This document shows positions 16,948 to 24,147 of a DNA stretch of 64,000 bases, piece by piece. The translations under genes were made by a program, and so were the position numbers. Every line of letters starts with the position of its first letter. Position 1 is the stretch's first letter. The stretch covers positions 1-64,000 of the forward strand of contig RXJR01000034.1 of the NCBI GenBank assembly GCA_003963305.1, in the 5' to 3' direction. The notes beneath the pieces are model-generated. The model saw only the letters and a program-made list of their open reading frames with translations. It searched no databases and was not told where the DNA came from. The stretch is from Candidatus Melainabacteria bacterium (lineage in GTDB: Bacteria > Cyanobacteriota > Vampirovibrionia > Obscuribacterales > Obscuribacteraceae).

Positions 16948-18627
16948 TCATTTGGATTTGGGTTTAACTTCGCCGGTTTGCTCATCAAAGAGAACGTCAG
17001 TTGTATACGAGGGCGAACTCTGTTTCTGGTCCTCCCAGATTGCCCAACTCTGTGCTCTACCATCTTTCGTTTGAATCACGGCATAAGTTCCGCCCGTGCA
17101 GGAAGCGCGCAGCGTATATACGTAGCGACCATCCTTTTGTGGTTTGCCAGGGGCGTCGGCATTCGCAGGCGTAGTAGGTGCTCTATCCCCTTTTCCAAGC
17201 AGTTTGATGAGATTCTCTTCGGGCATGCCGATTAAATCATAATCTTCCAGAAACTGTTTCCATTCTCCCTCTCGTGCGATAAGTCTGTTGTGCTCCCCCT
17301 GCCATAGCTCAGGTTCGAAGTGTCCAGTGAGGATGCTGGTTTGCTTTAAATAGTTTTCGGACGCGATACTTTGGTATTGAAAGCGATGACCCGTGCTGTC
17401 TATTGATTCCTGTGTCGGGCTGCTTATTCGATTTCCGCTTTTATCCAGATATACAACATTTGACTTGTCGAAGATGCAGCGCAGTAATCCTTCTCCAGTA
17501 ATGTAACCAAGGTGCGCTTGCGGGGGCAACGTTAGCAGAGTCTCGCCGGTTGCTGAAATCAGTGTCTCGGGAGTGTTTGCATTTTCTTTCGCTATGTACG
17601 ACAAAGCCGGAGCGCAACAGATTTCGACTGGAGTGGCTAAAACACTGTATTCTACCGGAACATTTGGCTGTAAACTTTCGAATTTGGGCGGAACAACAAA
17701 CTCAAATTTACGGTTGACTATCCCGTATTCGAAAGATTTAGCAGTGACGTCGCGCGCAATCGCATAATCGCCCAGAAACTCTTGTACGTCAAGGTTTGGC
17801 GGCGATATGATCTTTCCACTTTTATCGATGGTCGCGCTGGGTGCCTTTTGAATGGTCACTGCAGCCATTCCGGAGTGAAACGGACCGGCGCTCTGGAATT
17901 TGCCTTTGATCACGAAGGCGCCGTTCGCATCGATGTATCGCGTGGGGGTTTCGTACTCAGCTTGCGGAACGTTGTAGTATTGATTTGAAAACATGCTGAA
18001 GTGGGTGAGCCCTTCACTCAGTCTCAGATTCTCTGTTCTAACTACATCGGTGAGGGGTAGCTTTTTTAGTCGTCTCTGCGCGCAGTCGAAGATGTAAAAG
18101 CCACTTCTTACGGGCGAATCATACTTGGCATTAACATCCGAAATGAATGCTTTGCCTTCAGATACTTTTCCAATTCGACCGTATTTAGCAGGCAATACGA
18201 TGGTGCCGTCGGCGGTGCAAAGCCCGAACTCGTGGGCGTCGTTGTCGAAACGAAAGAGAGCATCTTTTGGTAGCGTCGATAGCATGAGCTTTGGATCGCG
18301 ATCTGCTTGAGCGCCAAGCCAGAAAACCTGGACAAATCGCGTGCGCTTCGGAACCGTTACCTCCAGCTTCTTTCCGTCTCTGGTAAGGATTGTTCGTTCC
18401 TTTCCGTACTGAAATTTGTCGTCTCGATTTATGCTCCAGGCGAGAAACAGCCCGTGCCCCAAGTAGTCTATGCGCGAAAATTTCTCGGGCGAAACCGGGT
18501 GCAGTTTTTTATCGCAAAGCTGCACCACATTGAAATCGTAAGAACCTCCAATATCAGGATCAAGCATCCCGGGTTCGAATATTTGTGCTGCGGCCAGAGT
18601 CAGTAGCAGCTTTGCGAGTATTGGCAT
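16948..18627 (-). CDS. secreted WG-repeat protein (paralogue of upstream gene)
   Basis: A 559-aa exported protein with an N-terminal hydrophobic leader (MPILAKLLLTLAAAQIF). It contains WG-type beta repeats, seen as FGLCTADGTIVLPAKYGRIG, YGIVNRKFEFVVPPKFESL and FVIKGKFQSAGPFHSGMAAV. The C-terminal 120 residues hold a different domain with a WKQFLEDYDLIGMP helix and VYTLRASCTGG. It closely parallels the neighbouring 555-aa protein segment by segment, so the two genes arose by tandem duplication. They are 17 bp apart with AAGGAA before the ATG and are probably co-transcribed. Function is unknown; WG repeats are generally structural or protein-binding. Confidence 0.72.
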   Translation of the reverse strand: MPILAKLLLTLAAAQIFEPGMLDPDIGGSYDFNVVQLCDKKLHPVSPEKFSRIDYLGHGLFLAWSINRDDKFQYGKERTILTRDGKKLEVTVPKRTRFVQVFWLGAQADRDPKLMLSTLPKDALFRFDNDAHEFGLCTADGTIVLPAKYGRIGKVSEGKAFISDVNAKYDSPVRSGFYIFDCAQRRLKKLPLTDVVRTENLRLSEGLTHFSMFSNQYYNVPQAEYETPTRYIDANGAFVIKGKFQSAGPFHSGMAAVTIQKAPSATIDKSGKIISPPNLDVQEFLGDYAIARDVTAKSFEYGIVNRKFEFVVPPKFESLQPNVPVEYSVLATPVEICCAPALSYIAKENANTPETLISATGETLLTLPPQAHLGYITGEGLLRCIFDKSNVVYLDKSGNRISSPTQESIDSTGHRFQYQSIASENYLKQTSILTGHFEPELWQGEHNRLIAREGEWKQFLEDYDLIGMPEENLIKLLGKGDRAPTTPANADAPGKPQKDGRYVYTLRASCTGGTYAVIQTKDGRAQSWAIWEDQKQSSPSYTTDVLFDEQTGEVKPKSK

Positions 18628-18644
18628 TTGGGTTCCTTGTCAAT

Positions 18645-20312
18645 TCATTTGGATTTCGGTAAGACATTGAGTGTGTCGGATTCGAGTACAACGTTTGTTT
18701 TGTACCAGTCAGATACCTGCTTACCGTCATCTAGAAGGCTCCAGCTTTCGACTTTGTCATTCTTCATTTGAACGACGACGAATGATCCCCCGGTGCAGTG
18801 ATAGGCCAAAACGTAGGTATATCGGTCCGTCGTTGGGTCGTATCCAACTCCAGTTCCCAGCAATTCGATTACTTTGGACCTGGGCATGTCAATCAAGTCA
18901 TACTCTCGCAAGAATCTCGCCCATTCATTTTGTCGTTGCACTATTCTGTGATGATCTCCTTGCCATAGCGCTGGATCGAAGTGACCATCATGTAGGCTAG
19001 TAGATTTCAGAAAGCGCTTCGGCGCGATCTCGTGATATGTAATTTGGCGCCCCAGTTCATCAGCGCTCTCTGGCGCTGGATTCGGTATAGGCTCTCCATT
19101 TAAGTTAAAGTAACAGTCCTCGCCGGTTTGGAGATTCTTGCATTTAATAGCTTCCCCTTGTCGGCAGTTGAATTGGACCTGCGTAGTTAGTTGAAGTAGT
19201 ACGGTTCCATTCGCCTTGAGGAGTTTCGGTTGTGTTTTGCTATTTTCGTAGGCAAAATAGAAATCCACCGGTTTCGAATAACGATCTTGGCATGTTGACA
19301 GAATTGGTGAATATGGTGAGTTCTGTTCGATCAAACATTTGTATTTCGGCTGCACTACGAATTCGAACTTGCGATTGACGATTCCGTATTGCGGTGGAGC
19401 AGTTTGAATTTTTCGCGCAATTGCATAGTCACCATAGAAGTCTTGTATATCCAGATTTTCAGGGGAAATTATTTTTCCATGTTTGTCGATAATGACTGAC
19501 TGCCCGTTTTGAAGTGAAACGGTCGCCATGCCATTATGGAACGGACCCGCTTTTTGAAACTTTCCGATGATTGCGAACTGTCCGGTATCATCAATGTAGC
19601 CTGACTTTTCGCTCTCCGCCTCTTTGTGTGAGAGCGCAGAGCCCCCTCTCGTTTGATGAGTTCGGGCGTCAAAGGCCGTCAAACCTTCGCTTCGGCAGAA
19701 ATACTCTGTGCGTATAATGCCTGTGAGAGGTAACTTTGTCAGCTTCCGATCAGCGCAATCGAAAACGTAGAATGAATCCGTTTTGATTGGTGTGAAAAAA
19801 ACGCCTTTGTCTGCGACGAATGCCTTCCCGTTTGTTGCTTGTCCAATAGCACCATATTCTGCTGGCAAAACAATATCGCCATTCGCGTCACACAGTCCAA
19901 ACGTGCGGTCCTTAGTGATAAATCTGAATATCGCCTCTTTAGGCAGTGCAGCGAATTCTAAATTTGGATTTTGCTCTGCAGCTTTTCCTAGCCAAAACAC
20001 CTGTACTAGCTTCGTTCCGGCTGGAGTGTGCACATCGAGTATTTTTCCTTCTTTTGTGAACAACGTTCTCGCACTACCGTATTGATATTTGTCCTCGGGG
20101 TTTAAGCTCCAGCCGAGAAAAAGTCCGTGTCCGACGTAGTCTACTCTCGAAAATTTGGTGGGCAGAATCGGACGCAAACTAGAGTCGCAAAATTCGATTA
20201 AGCAATCATTGTAGGGGCGCAGTACATCTGGATTATCCGATGATTCATCTACGATTTGCGATGCTGAGAGGATAACGGCAAGTTTTACAAGACTGAGGGT
20301 AATGTTCGGCAT
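18645..20312 (-). CDS. secreted WG-repeat protein
   Basis: A 555-aa exported protein, first gene of the tandem pair. The leader is MPNITLSLVKLAVILSASQI. WG-like units include FGLCDANGDIVLPAEYGAIG, FAIIGKFQKAGPFHNGMATV and YGIVNRKFEFVVQPKYKCL. The shared segments SRVDYVGHGLFLGWSLN and ALWQGDHHRIVQRQNEWARF align with the second copy (SRIDYLGHGLFLAWSIN and ELWQGEHNRLIAREGEW). The C-terminal domain contains YVLAYHCTGGSFVVVQM. Function is unknown. The upstream 168 bp is divergent with the candidate selenoprotein gene and contains a GC-rich inverted repeat around GACCCCTGCGGGTC (20357-20370). Confidence 0.72.
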   Translation of the reverse strand: MPNITLSLVKLAVILSASQIVDESSDNPDVLRPYNDCLIEFCDSSLRPILPTKFSRVDYVGHGLFLGWSLNPEDKYQYGSARTLFTKEGKILDVHTPAGTKLVQVFWLGKAAEQNPNLEFAALPKEAIFRFITKDRTFGLCDANGDIVLPAEYGAIGQATNGKAFVADKGVFFTPIKTDSFYVFDCADRKLTKLPLTGIIRTEYFCRSEGLTAFDARTHQTRGGSALSHKEAESEKSGYIDDTGQFAIIGKFQKAGPFHNGMATVSLQNGQSVIIDKHGKIISPENLDIQDFYGDYAIARKIQTAPPQYGIVNRKFEFVVQPKYKCLIEQNSPYSPILSTCQDRYSKPVDFYFAYENSKTQPKLLKANGTVLLQLTTQVQFNCRQGEAIKCKNLQTGEDCYFNLNGEPIPNPAPESADELGRQITYHEIAPKRFLKSTSLHDGHFDPALWQGDHHRIVQRQNEWARFLREYDLIDMPRSKVIELLGTGVGYDPTTDRYTYVLAYHCTGGSFVVVQMKNDKVESWSLLDDGKQVSDWYKTNVVLESDTLNVLPKSK

Positions 20313-20481
20313 TTGTGACTCCCGCTTAGTCGCGTTATCCAGACCGGCTGGCGGCAGGACCCCTGCGGGTCGTTCGCCGGCAGTCCATGCGCCGATACAC
20401 CGATGACCGCTAGACCGATCGCCCAGTAAGATGTATACCTATCATAGAGACCACCGTCAAATGGTTTTGCGAGTGTTAATC

Positions 20482-21489
20482 ATGAAATCGAAAGCCGCCC
20501 TCATGCTAGCCTCTCTGCTTGCGCTTTGTGCGCCTGCGCAGTCGAGGCAGCCCGCTTACCTGAGCGGTCAGACCGCGCACGACCGCATCACCGCGATGGC
20601 GGGGACGTTGCGCTGGAATCAGTCGCTCGGACAGGTCGAGCAATCCGCCCGCGAGCAGGGCAAGATGGTCTTCTGGGTCCACATGTTGGGCAGCATGACC
20701 GGCGCCACGTGAAGCGCCGGCAATAGCTTGAGAGCCGTGTCGCTCTCGCAGGAACCAGCCTTTTCCGCCCTCAAAAACTACTTCGTCTGCGGAACGAAAG
20801 ACATTACTGATGAGCCATACTGTGGCGAATCAGGACGCCACGACAATTTTGGCAATGCCGTTGTTACAACGAACGGCGCCGGGCCGCACAACATCCAGCT
20901 CTTCATGCTGTCGAGCGACGGCACCATCCTCAATGTTTTGCCCGGATACTGGGCACCTCAGGACCTGGTGTACGAAATGGGGCTCGCCAACGAGCTCAAC
21001 CGCATCTGGATGAGCAATCAGTACAGCCGTCAGCAGAAGGACCAGCTCTTCCGGCAGATGCACCTCGCCCACTTCAAGCAGCATCCGAGGGATATGACCG
21101 CGCGCAGCCATCTGCAGGGATTCGACGCGCAACACGAAGCCGAAACGCGGCTGCACACCTCCGACTTCATCAAGAACGCTGCCGCCATCGAGCACCCCGC
21201 CGACCCGAGACACAAATGGTCGCCGGCGAATTTCAAGACCACCGACGAAGTCATGCATGAGCGGCTGGCGTCGCATCCGTTCGAGAAGTACGAGCGATTC
21301 AACGTCGCCGCCTTCTCAGACTACGGTAAGCAGCGTTACGACAAGCACGAAGACGCCATGCGCCCCGACGGTCATATCGACATGGAGAAAGCCGCTAATA
21401 TTCCTTCGTTGGGCAAGGCGAAGCACAAAGCTGCCTCCGATGAAGACGAAGACGACCGCAAGCATTGGGGCAATACCTTCCTGCGGTAA
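20482..21489 (+). CDS. secreted thioredoxin-like protein with in-frame TGA (candidate selenoprotein)
   Basis: One frame runs from ATG 20482 to TAA 21489 and is interrupted only by TGA at 20710-20712 (codon 77). Residues 1-22 are a signal peptide (MKSKAALMLASLLALCAPAQS). The sequence around the TGA, GKMVFWVHMLGSMTGAT-U-SAGNSLR then FSALKNYFVCGTKDI, follows the strand-loop-helix start of a thioredoxin fold, with the TGA where a redox Cys would be. Downstream, 258 more codons remain open with normal composition. A hairpin GAGAGC-CGTGTC-GCTCTC begins 17 nt after the TGA, with G at loop position 2, meeting published bacterial SECIS criteria (loop 16-37 nt from UGA, G in the first two loop bases, upper stem of at least 4 bp). 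The alternative is a recent Cys-to-stop mutation; a downstream start at 20728 would lack the leader. No sel genes are in the window. Confidence 0.55.
20699..20720 (+). repeat. hairpin enclosing the in-frame TGA
   Basis: CCGGCGC (20699-20705) and GCGCCGG (20714-20720) form a perfect 7-bp stem. The in-frame TGA (20710-20712) lies in its 8-base loop. It may contribute to UGA recoding or simply reflect GC-rich coding sequence. Confidence 0.5.
20730..20747 (+). promoter_or_regulatory. candidate bacterial SECIS hairpin
   Basis: A perfect 6-bp stem GAGAGC/GCTCTC closes the 6-base loop CGTGTC (20736-20741). The apical loop starts 23 nt after the TGA, and G is the second loop base. These match the general bacterial SECIS model, but such short hairpins also occur by chance. 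Confidence 0.45.
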
Positions 21490-21516
21490 TAGCCTGAGCG
21501 CGTGGCATAAGGTGTC

Positions 21517-23037
21517 ATGCGCATGAACCTGAAAATTTCGCAGATGGGCTTGATCCTGGTGGGCATTCCGCTGGTATTTGAGCTCATTTTCGTCGGCATT
21601 CTCGCATATCGCATTCAGCAAGCCGAAGTCGAAATCAAGAAACAAGCCGCGACCAAGGAAATTATCTTCGTCACTGGTACTCTCGGTATTCTCGCAGGGC
21701 AGGCAGCTGCCAATCTCGCGGGATATTCGCGCATGCCGAGCCGCTACTTTCGCAACCGCTACCGCGCCAGCGTAAAGCAATGGACGGAGCGATTCGCCGA
21801 GTTGGAAGGGCTTCTCGCCAACGACCCGAAGCACCTCAAAATCTTGCTGGACACCAAGCCTAATTTCGAAAGAGGTCTGGTGCTGATGTCCAAGATTGAA
21901 GAATCGGTCGACAACGGCGGTGAAGGAAAGATCGTCAACTCGCCCATGCAGCTGATTGACGTCAAAAATATGATTGACGGATTGTCGGGGCCGGTCGGCG
22001 TGATCATGGTAGACTACCTCGCCCTTGCTGCTGAAGGTCCAGCAAAGGAAGACCGCGCCAAAGAGCAGGTCATGAATACGATCATGATTGGAGTTGTACT
22101 GAATATCGTTGTAGCTTTGTTTCTAGCGAGTCTTTTTACGCGCGGAATTGGCAGAAGGCTGCGGCGCATTTCGGAAAATGTGTCCCGTGTGCCCAAAGGA
22201 ATCCCGCTCAACAAGCCGCTTCAGGGGACCGACGAAATTGCGCAGCTGGATAAGTTCTTCCACACGATGGTGGATGAATTGGAGGAGTCGCGCAAAATGC
22301 AGCGATATTTGATCGCGATGGTCAGCCACGATCTGCGATCTCCGCTCACTACTGTTTCGGGATTGCTAACACTGCTGAATGCCGGTGCATGGGGCGAACT
22401 CACTGAAGAAGCGCAGCAGAAGGTGGGAACAGCAGAGGCGGACATCCATCGGTTGATCGCGCTGACCAACGATCTGCTCGACACGGAGCGACTTGCATCA
22501 GGAAAGCTTGAGTTGACGTTCGCCGAAGCCAATATCAGCGAAACCATTCACGAGAGCATCGAATCTGTCAAAACATTCGCCGAGCAGCATCACGTGAAGT
22601 TGGAGGAGCCTGAAGCGCGCGAAGTGACGGCGGAATTCGATAAAGATCGCATCGTTCAGGTGATGGTCAATCTTCTTTCTAACGCAGTAAAGTACTCTCC
22701 AGTAGATTCGAAAGTGGTTGTGAACTTTGATTGTGATCGGCAATGGCTCAAGGTAGTTATAGAAGACCAGGGGCGCGGGGTTCCGGCGGAGTTTCAGAAT
22801 ATAATCTTCGAGAAGTTTCAACAAGTCACTGAATCTGATGCGCGCGAAAAAGGTGGCAAAGGATTGGGACTTTCAATCTGCAAAACGATCATCACTCAAC
22901 ATGGTGGCACAATTGGCGTTGAGAGTGAAAACGGCAACGGAAGCCGGTTCTGGTTTCGGATTCCAATGAAGCAGCGCGTCGCCTTCAACCACACGATCAG
23001 CCTCTCTGATTCTGTTTCGATCGGCTCATCAACCTGA
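21517..23037 (+). CDS. membrane sensor histidine kinase
   Basis: A 506-aa transmembrane kinase. TM1 (residues 10-31) and TM2 (188-208) bracket a helical sensor domain of about 155 residues resembling CHASE3. A HAMP linker follows (RGIGRRLRRISENVSRV). HisKA has the phospho-acceptor His271 in MVSHDLRSPLTTVSGLL. The HATPase_c domain shows the N box NLLSNAVKYSP, the G1 box DQGRGVPAEFQNIIFEKFQQV (first part) and the G2 box GKGLGLSICKTII. No response regulator gene is adjacent, so it is an orphan kinase. It begins 28 bp after the candidate selenoprotein gene and may be co-transcribed. The last 11 codons run into the beginning of a tandem-repeat array, which may vary the C-terminus. Confidence 0.93.
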   Translation: MRMNLKISQMGLILVGIPLVFELIFVGILAYRIQQAEVEIKKQAATKEIIFVTGTLGILAGQAAANLAGYSRMPSRYFRNRYRASVKQWTERFAELEGLLANDPKHLKILLDTKPNFERGLVLMSKIEESVDNGGEGKIVNSPMQLIDVKNMIDGLSGPVGVIMVDYLALAAEGPAKEDRAKEQVMNTIMIGVVLNIVVALFLASLFTRGIGRRLRRISENVSRVPKGIPLNKPLQGTDEIAQLDKFFHTMVDELEESRKMQRYLIAMVSHDLRSPLTTVSGLLTLLNAGAWGELTEEAQQKVGTAEADIHRLIALTNDLLDTERLASGKLELTFAEANISETIHESIESVKTFAEQHHVKLEEPEAREVTAEFDKDRIVQVMVNLLSNAVKYSPVDSKVVVNFDCDRQWLKVVIEDQGRGVPAEFQNIIFEKFQQVTESDAREKGGKGLGLSICKTIITQHGGTIGVESENGNGSRFWFRIPMKQRVAFNHTISLSDSVSIGSST

Positions 23038-23171
23038 CCGACTCCGCTTCTGTGTCGATCTGCTCATCGACCTGACCGACTCCGCCTCTGTGTCGATCTG
23101 CTCATCGACCTGACCGACTCCGCCTCTGTGTCGATCTGCTCATCGACCCGATCGCCTCCGCTTCTGCCTGT
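23032..23171 (+). repeat. 38-bp tandem repeat array
   Basis: Three near-identical 38-bp units (23032-23069, 23070-23107, 23108-23145) and a partial fourth follow the kinase stop. Units begin ACCTGACCGACTCCGC and end GCTCATCG. A degenerate earlier unit overlaps the last kinase codons. The unit length is not a multiple of three. Confidence 0.85.
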
Positions 23172-23267
23172 CCGACGTATCTGATCGTTTCAATTCCTCT
23201 TCAGAACCTTCAATTCGGGCAGCTGCGGTGTTACCATCGGGTCCTTGCACTGTTCAGGAGACTTATT

Positions 23268-23828
23268 ATGGCTATCATCGCAGTCGACATGGATGAAGTA
23301 ATCGCTGATGCGCTCGGACGACACATAGAGCGCTACAACGAACACTTCGGACTATCCGTCACGCGCGAAGATTGTCTGGGCACGCATCTGCGGCATCTAG
23401 TGCCGCACGAGCACAAGCAGCAGGTCGAAGACTTCATTTTCGCCGAGGAGTTCTTCGCAGACCTGCCAGTCATGCCAGACGCACAGGAAGTATTACTGAA
23501 CCTGCATCGAGAGCACGAAATTTTTATCGCATCTGCGGCGATGGAAGTGCCAACGTCATTCACTGCGAAATACGAGTGGATGCAAGAACACTTCCCCTTT
23601 ATCTCTCCGATGAATATTGTATTTTGCGGCGACAAGAGCATTCTCAATGCCGATTATTTGATCGACGATAACGCCAGACACTTTAAGCGCTTCCGAGGTC
23701 AGGGCATTTTGTTCGACGCCCCACACAACGTCAAAGTAACCGGATATCCGCGCGTCAAAAGCTGGAAGGAAGTTGAGCAATACTTCGCCAGCCGCACCGT
23801 AAAATCAACGGTATCGAGCTCCCGTTAA
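23268..23828 (+). CDS. 5'(3')-deoxyribonucleotidase (NT5C family)
   Basis: A 186-aa HAD-superfamily phosphatase. Motif I is AVDMDEVIAD (nucleophile Asp7 in DxDE form). A small helical cap follows, then FIASAAMEVPTSFTAKYEW (motif II region) and FCGDKSILNADYLIDDNARH (motifs III and IV with LIDDN). This arrangement matches the NT5C 5' nucleotidase, deoxy (pyrimidine), cytosolic-type family, which dephosphorylates deoxyribonucleoside monophosphates. It is cytoplasmic. The ATG at 23268 is preceded by CAGGAG. It appears monocistronic, flanked upstream by the tandem repeats and downstream by a REP-like palindrome. Substrate preference cannot be told from sequence. Confidence 0.88.
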   Translation: MAIIAVDMDEVIADALGRHIERYNEHFGLSVTREDCLGTHLRHLVPHEHKQQVEDFIFAEEFFADLPVMPDAQEVLLNLHREHEIFIASAAMEVPTSFTAKYEWMQEHFPFISPMNIVFCGDKSILNADYLIDDNARHFKRFRGQGILFDAPHNVKVTGYPRVKSWKEVEQYFASRTVKSTVSSSR

Positions 23829-23851
23829 TACGCGCGTATAGAGCGTACCCG

Positions 23852-23875
23852 ATGGAGCGCACCCGTCCCGGGTGC
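23852..23875 (+). repeat. REP-like palindrome copy 4
   Basis: ATGGAGC then GCACCCG-TCC-CGGGTGC (23859-23875). Relative to copy 1 both arms have changed together (ACG/CGT to CCC/GGG), keeping the stem perfect. Confidence 0.65.
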
Positions 23876-24147
23876 AAGAATCGTAGACACGTCTTGTGAC
23901 AATTTGAATGCATATCTCGTGTTTTGGCTTGAACACAGGGTTCCAGGCGATCGCTGTAGCACTTTTGTAGTGCTACATGCGTCGTTTCTGAGTGCCTGTC
24001 TGCGATACGGGGAGAAATATTCTCTCTGTCCCTTACTTCAAGGTAATTAAATACATGACAAACGATGCCCACCAGTTGGCACTTCATACGCATGGAATTA
24101 ATTACATCGGAGTAAGTGGCAACGACAGAACAGGTGCAGCAAGTTTG
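23876..24147. other. intergenic region
   Basis: 272 bp between the nucleotidase gene and the convergent glycosyltransferase gene. A short inverted sequence GTAGCACTTTTGTAGTGCTAC (23955-23975, stem GTAGCACT/AGTGCTAC) could be a bidirectional terminator. Nothing else is supported. Confidence 0.4.

Noticed and set aside
23032..23171. CRISPR array
   Set aside because: The 38-bp units follow each other directly without spacers, so this is a simple tandem repeat. No other spaced repeats or cas genes are seen in the window.
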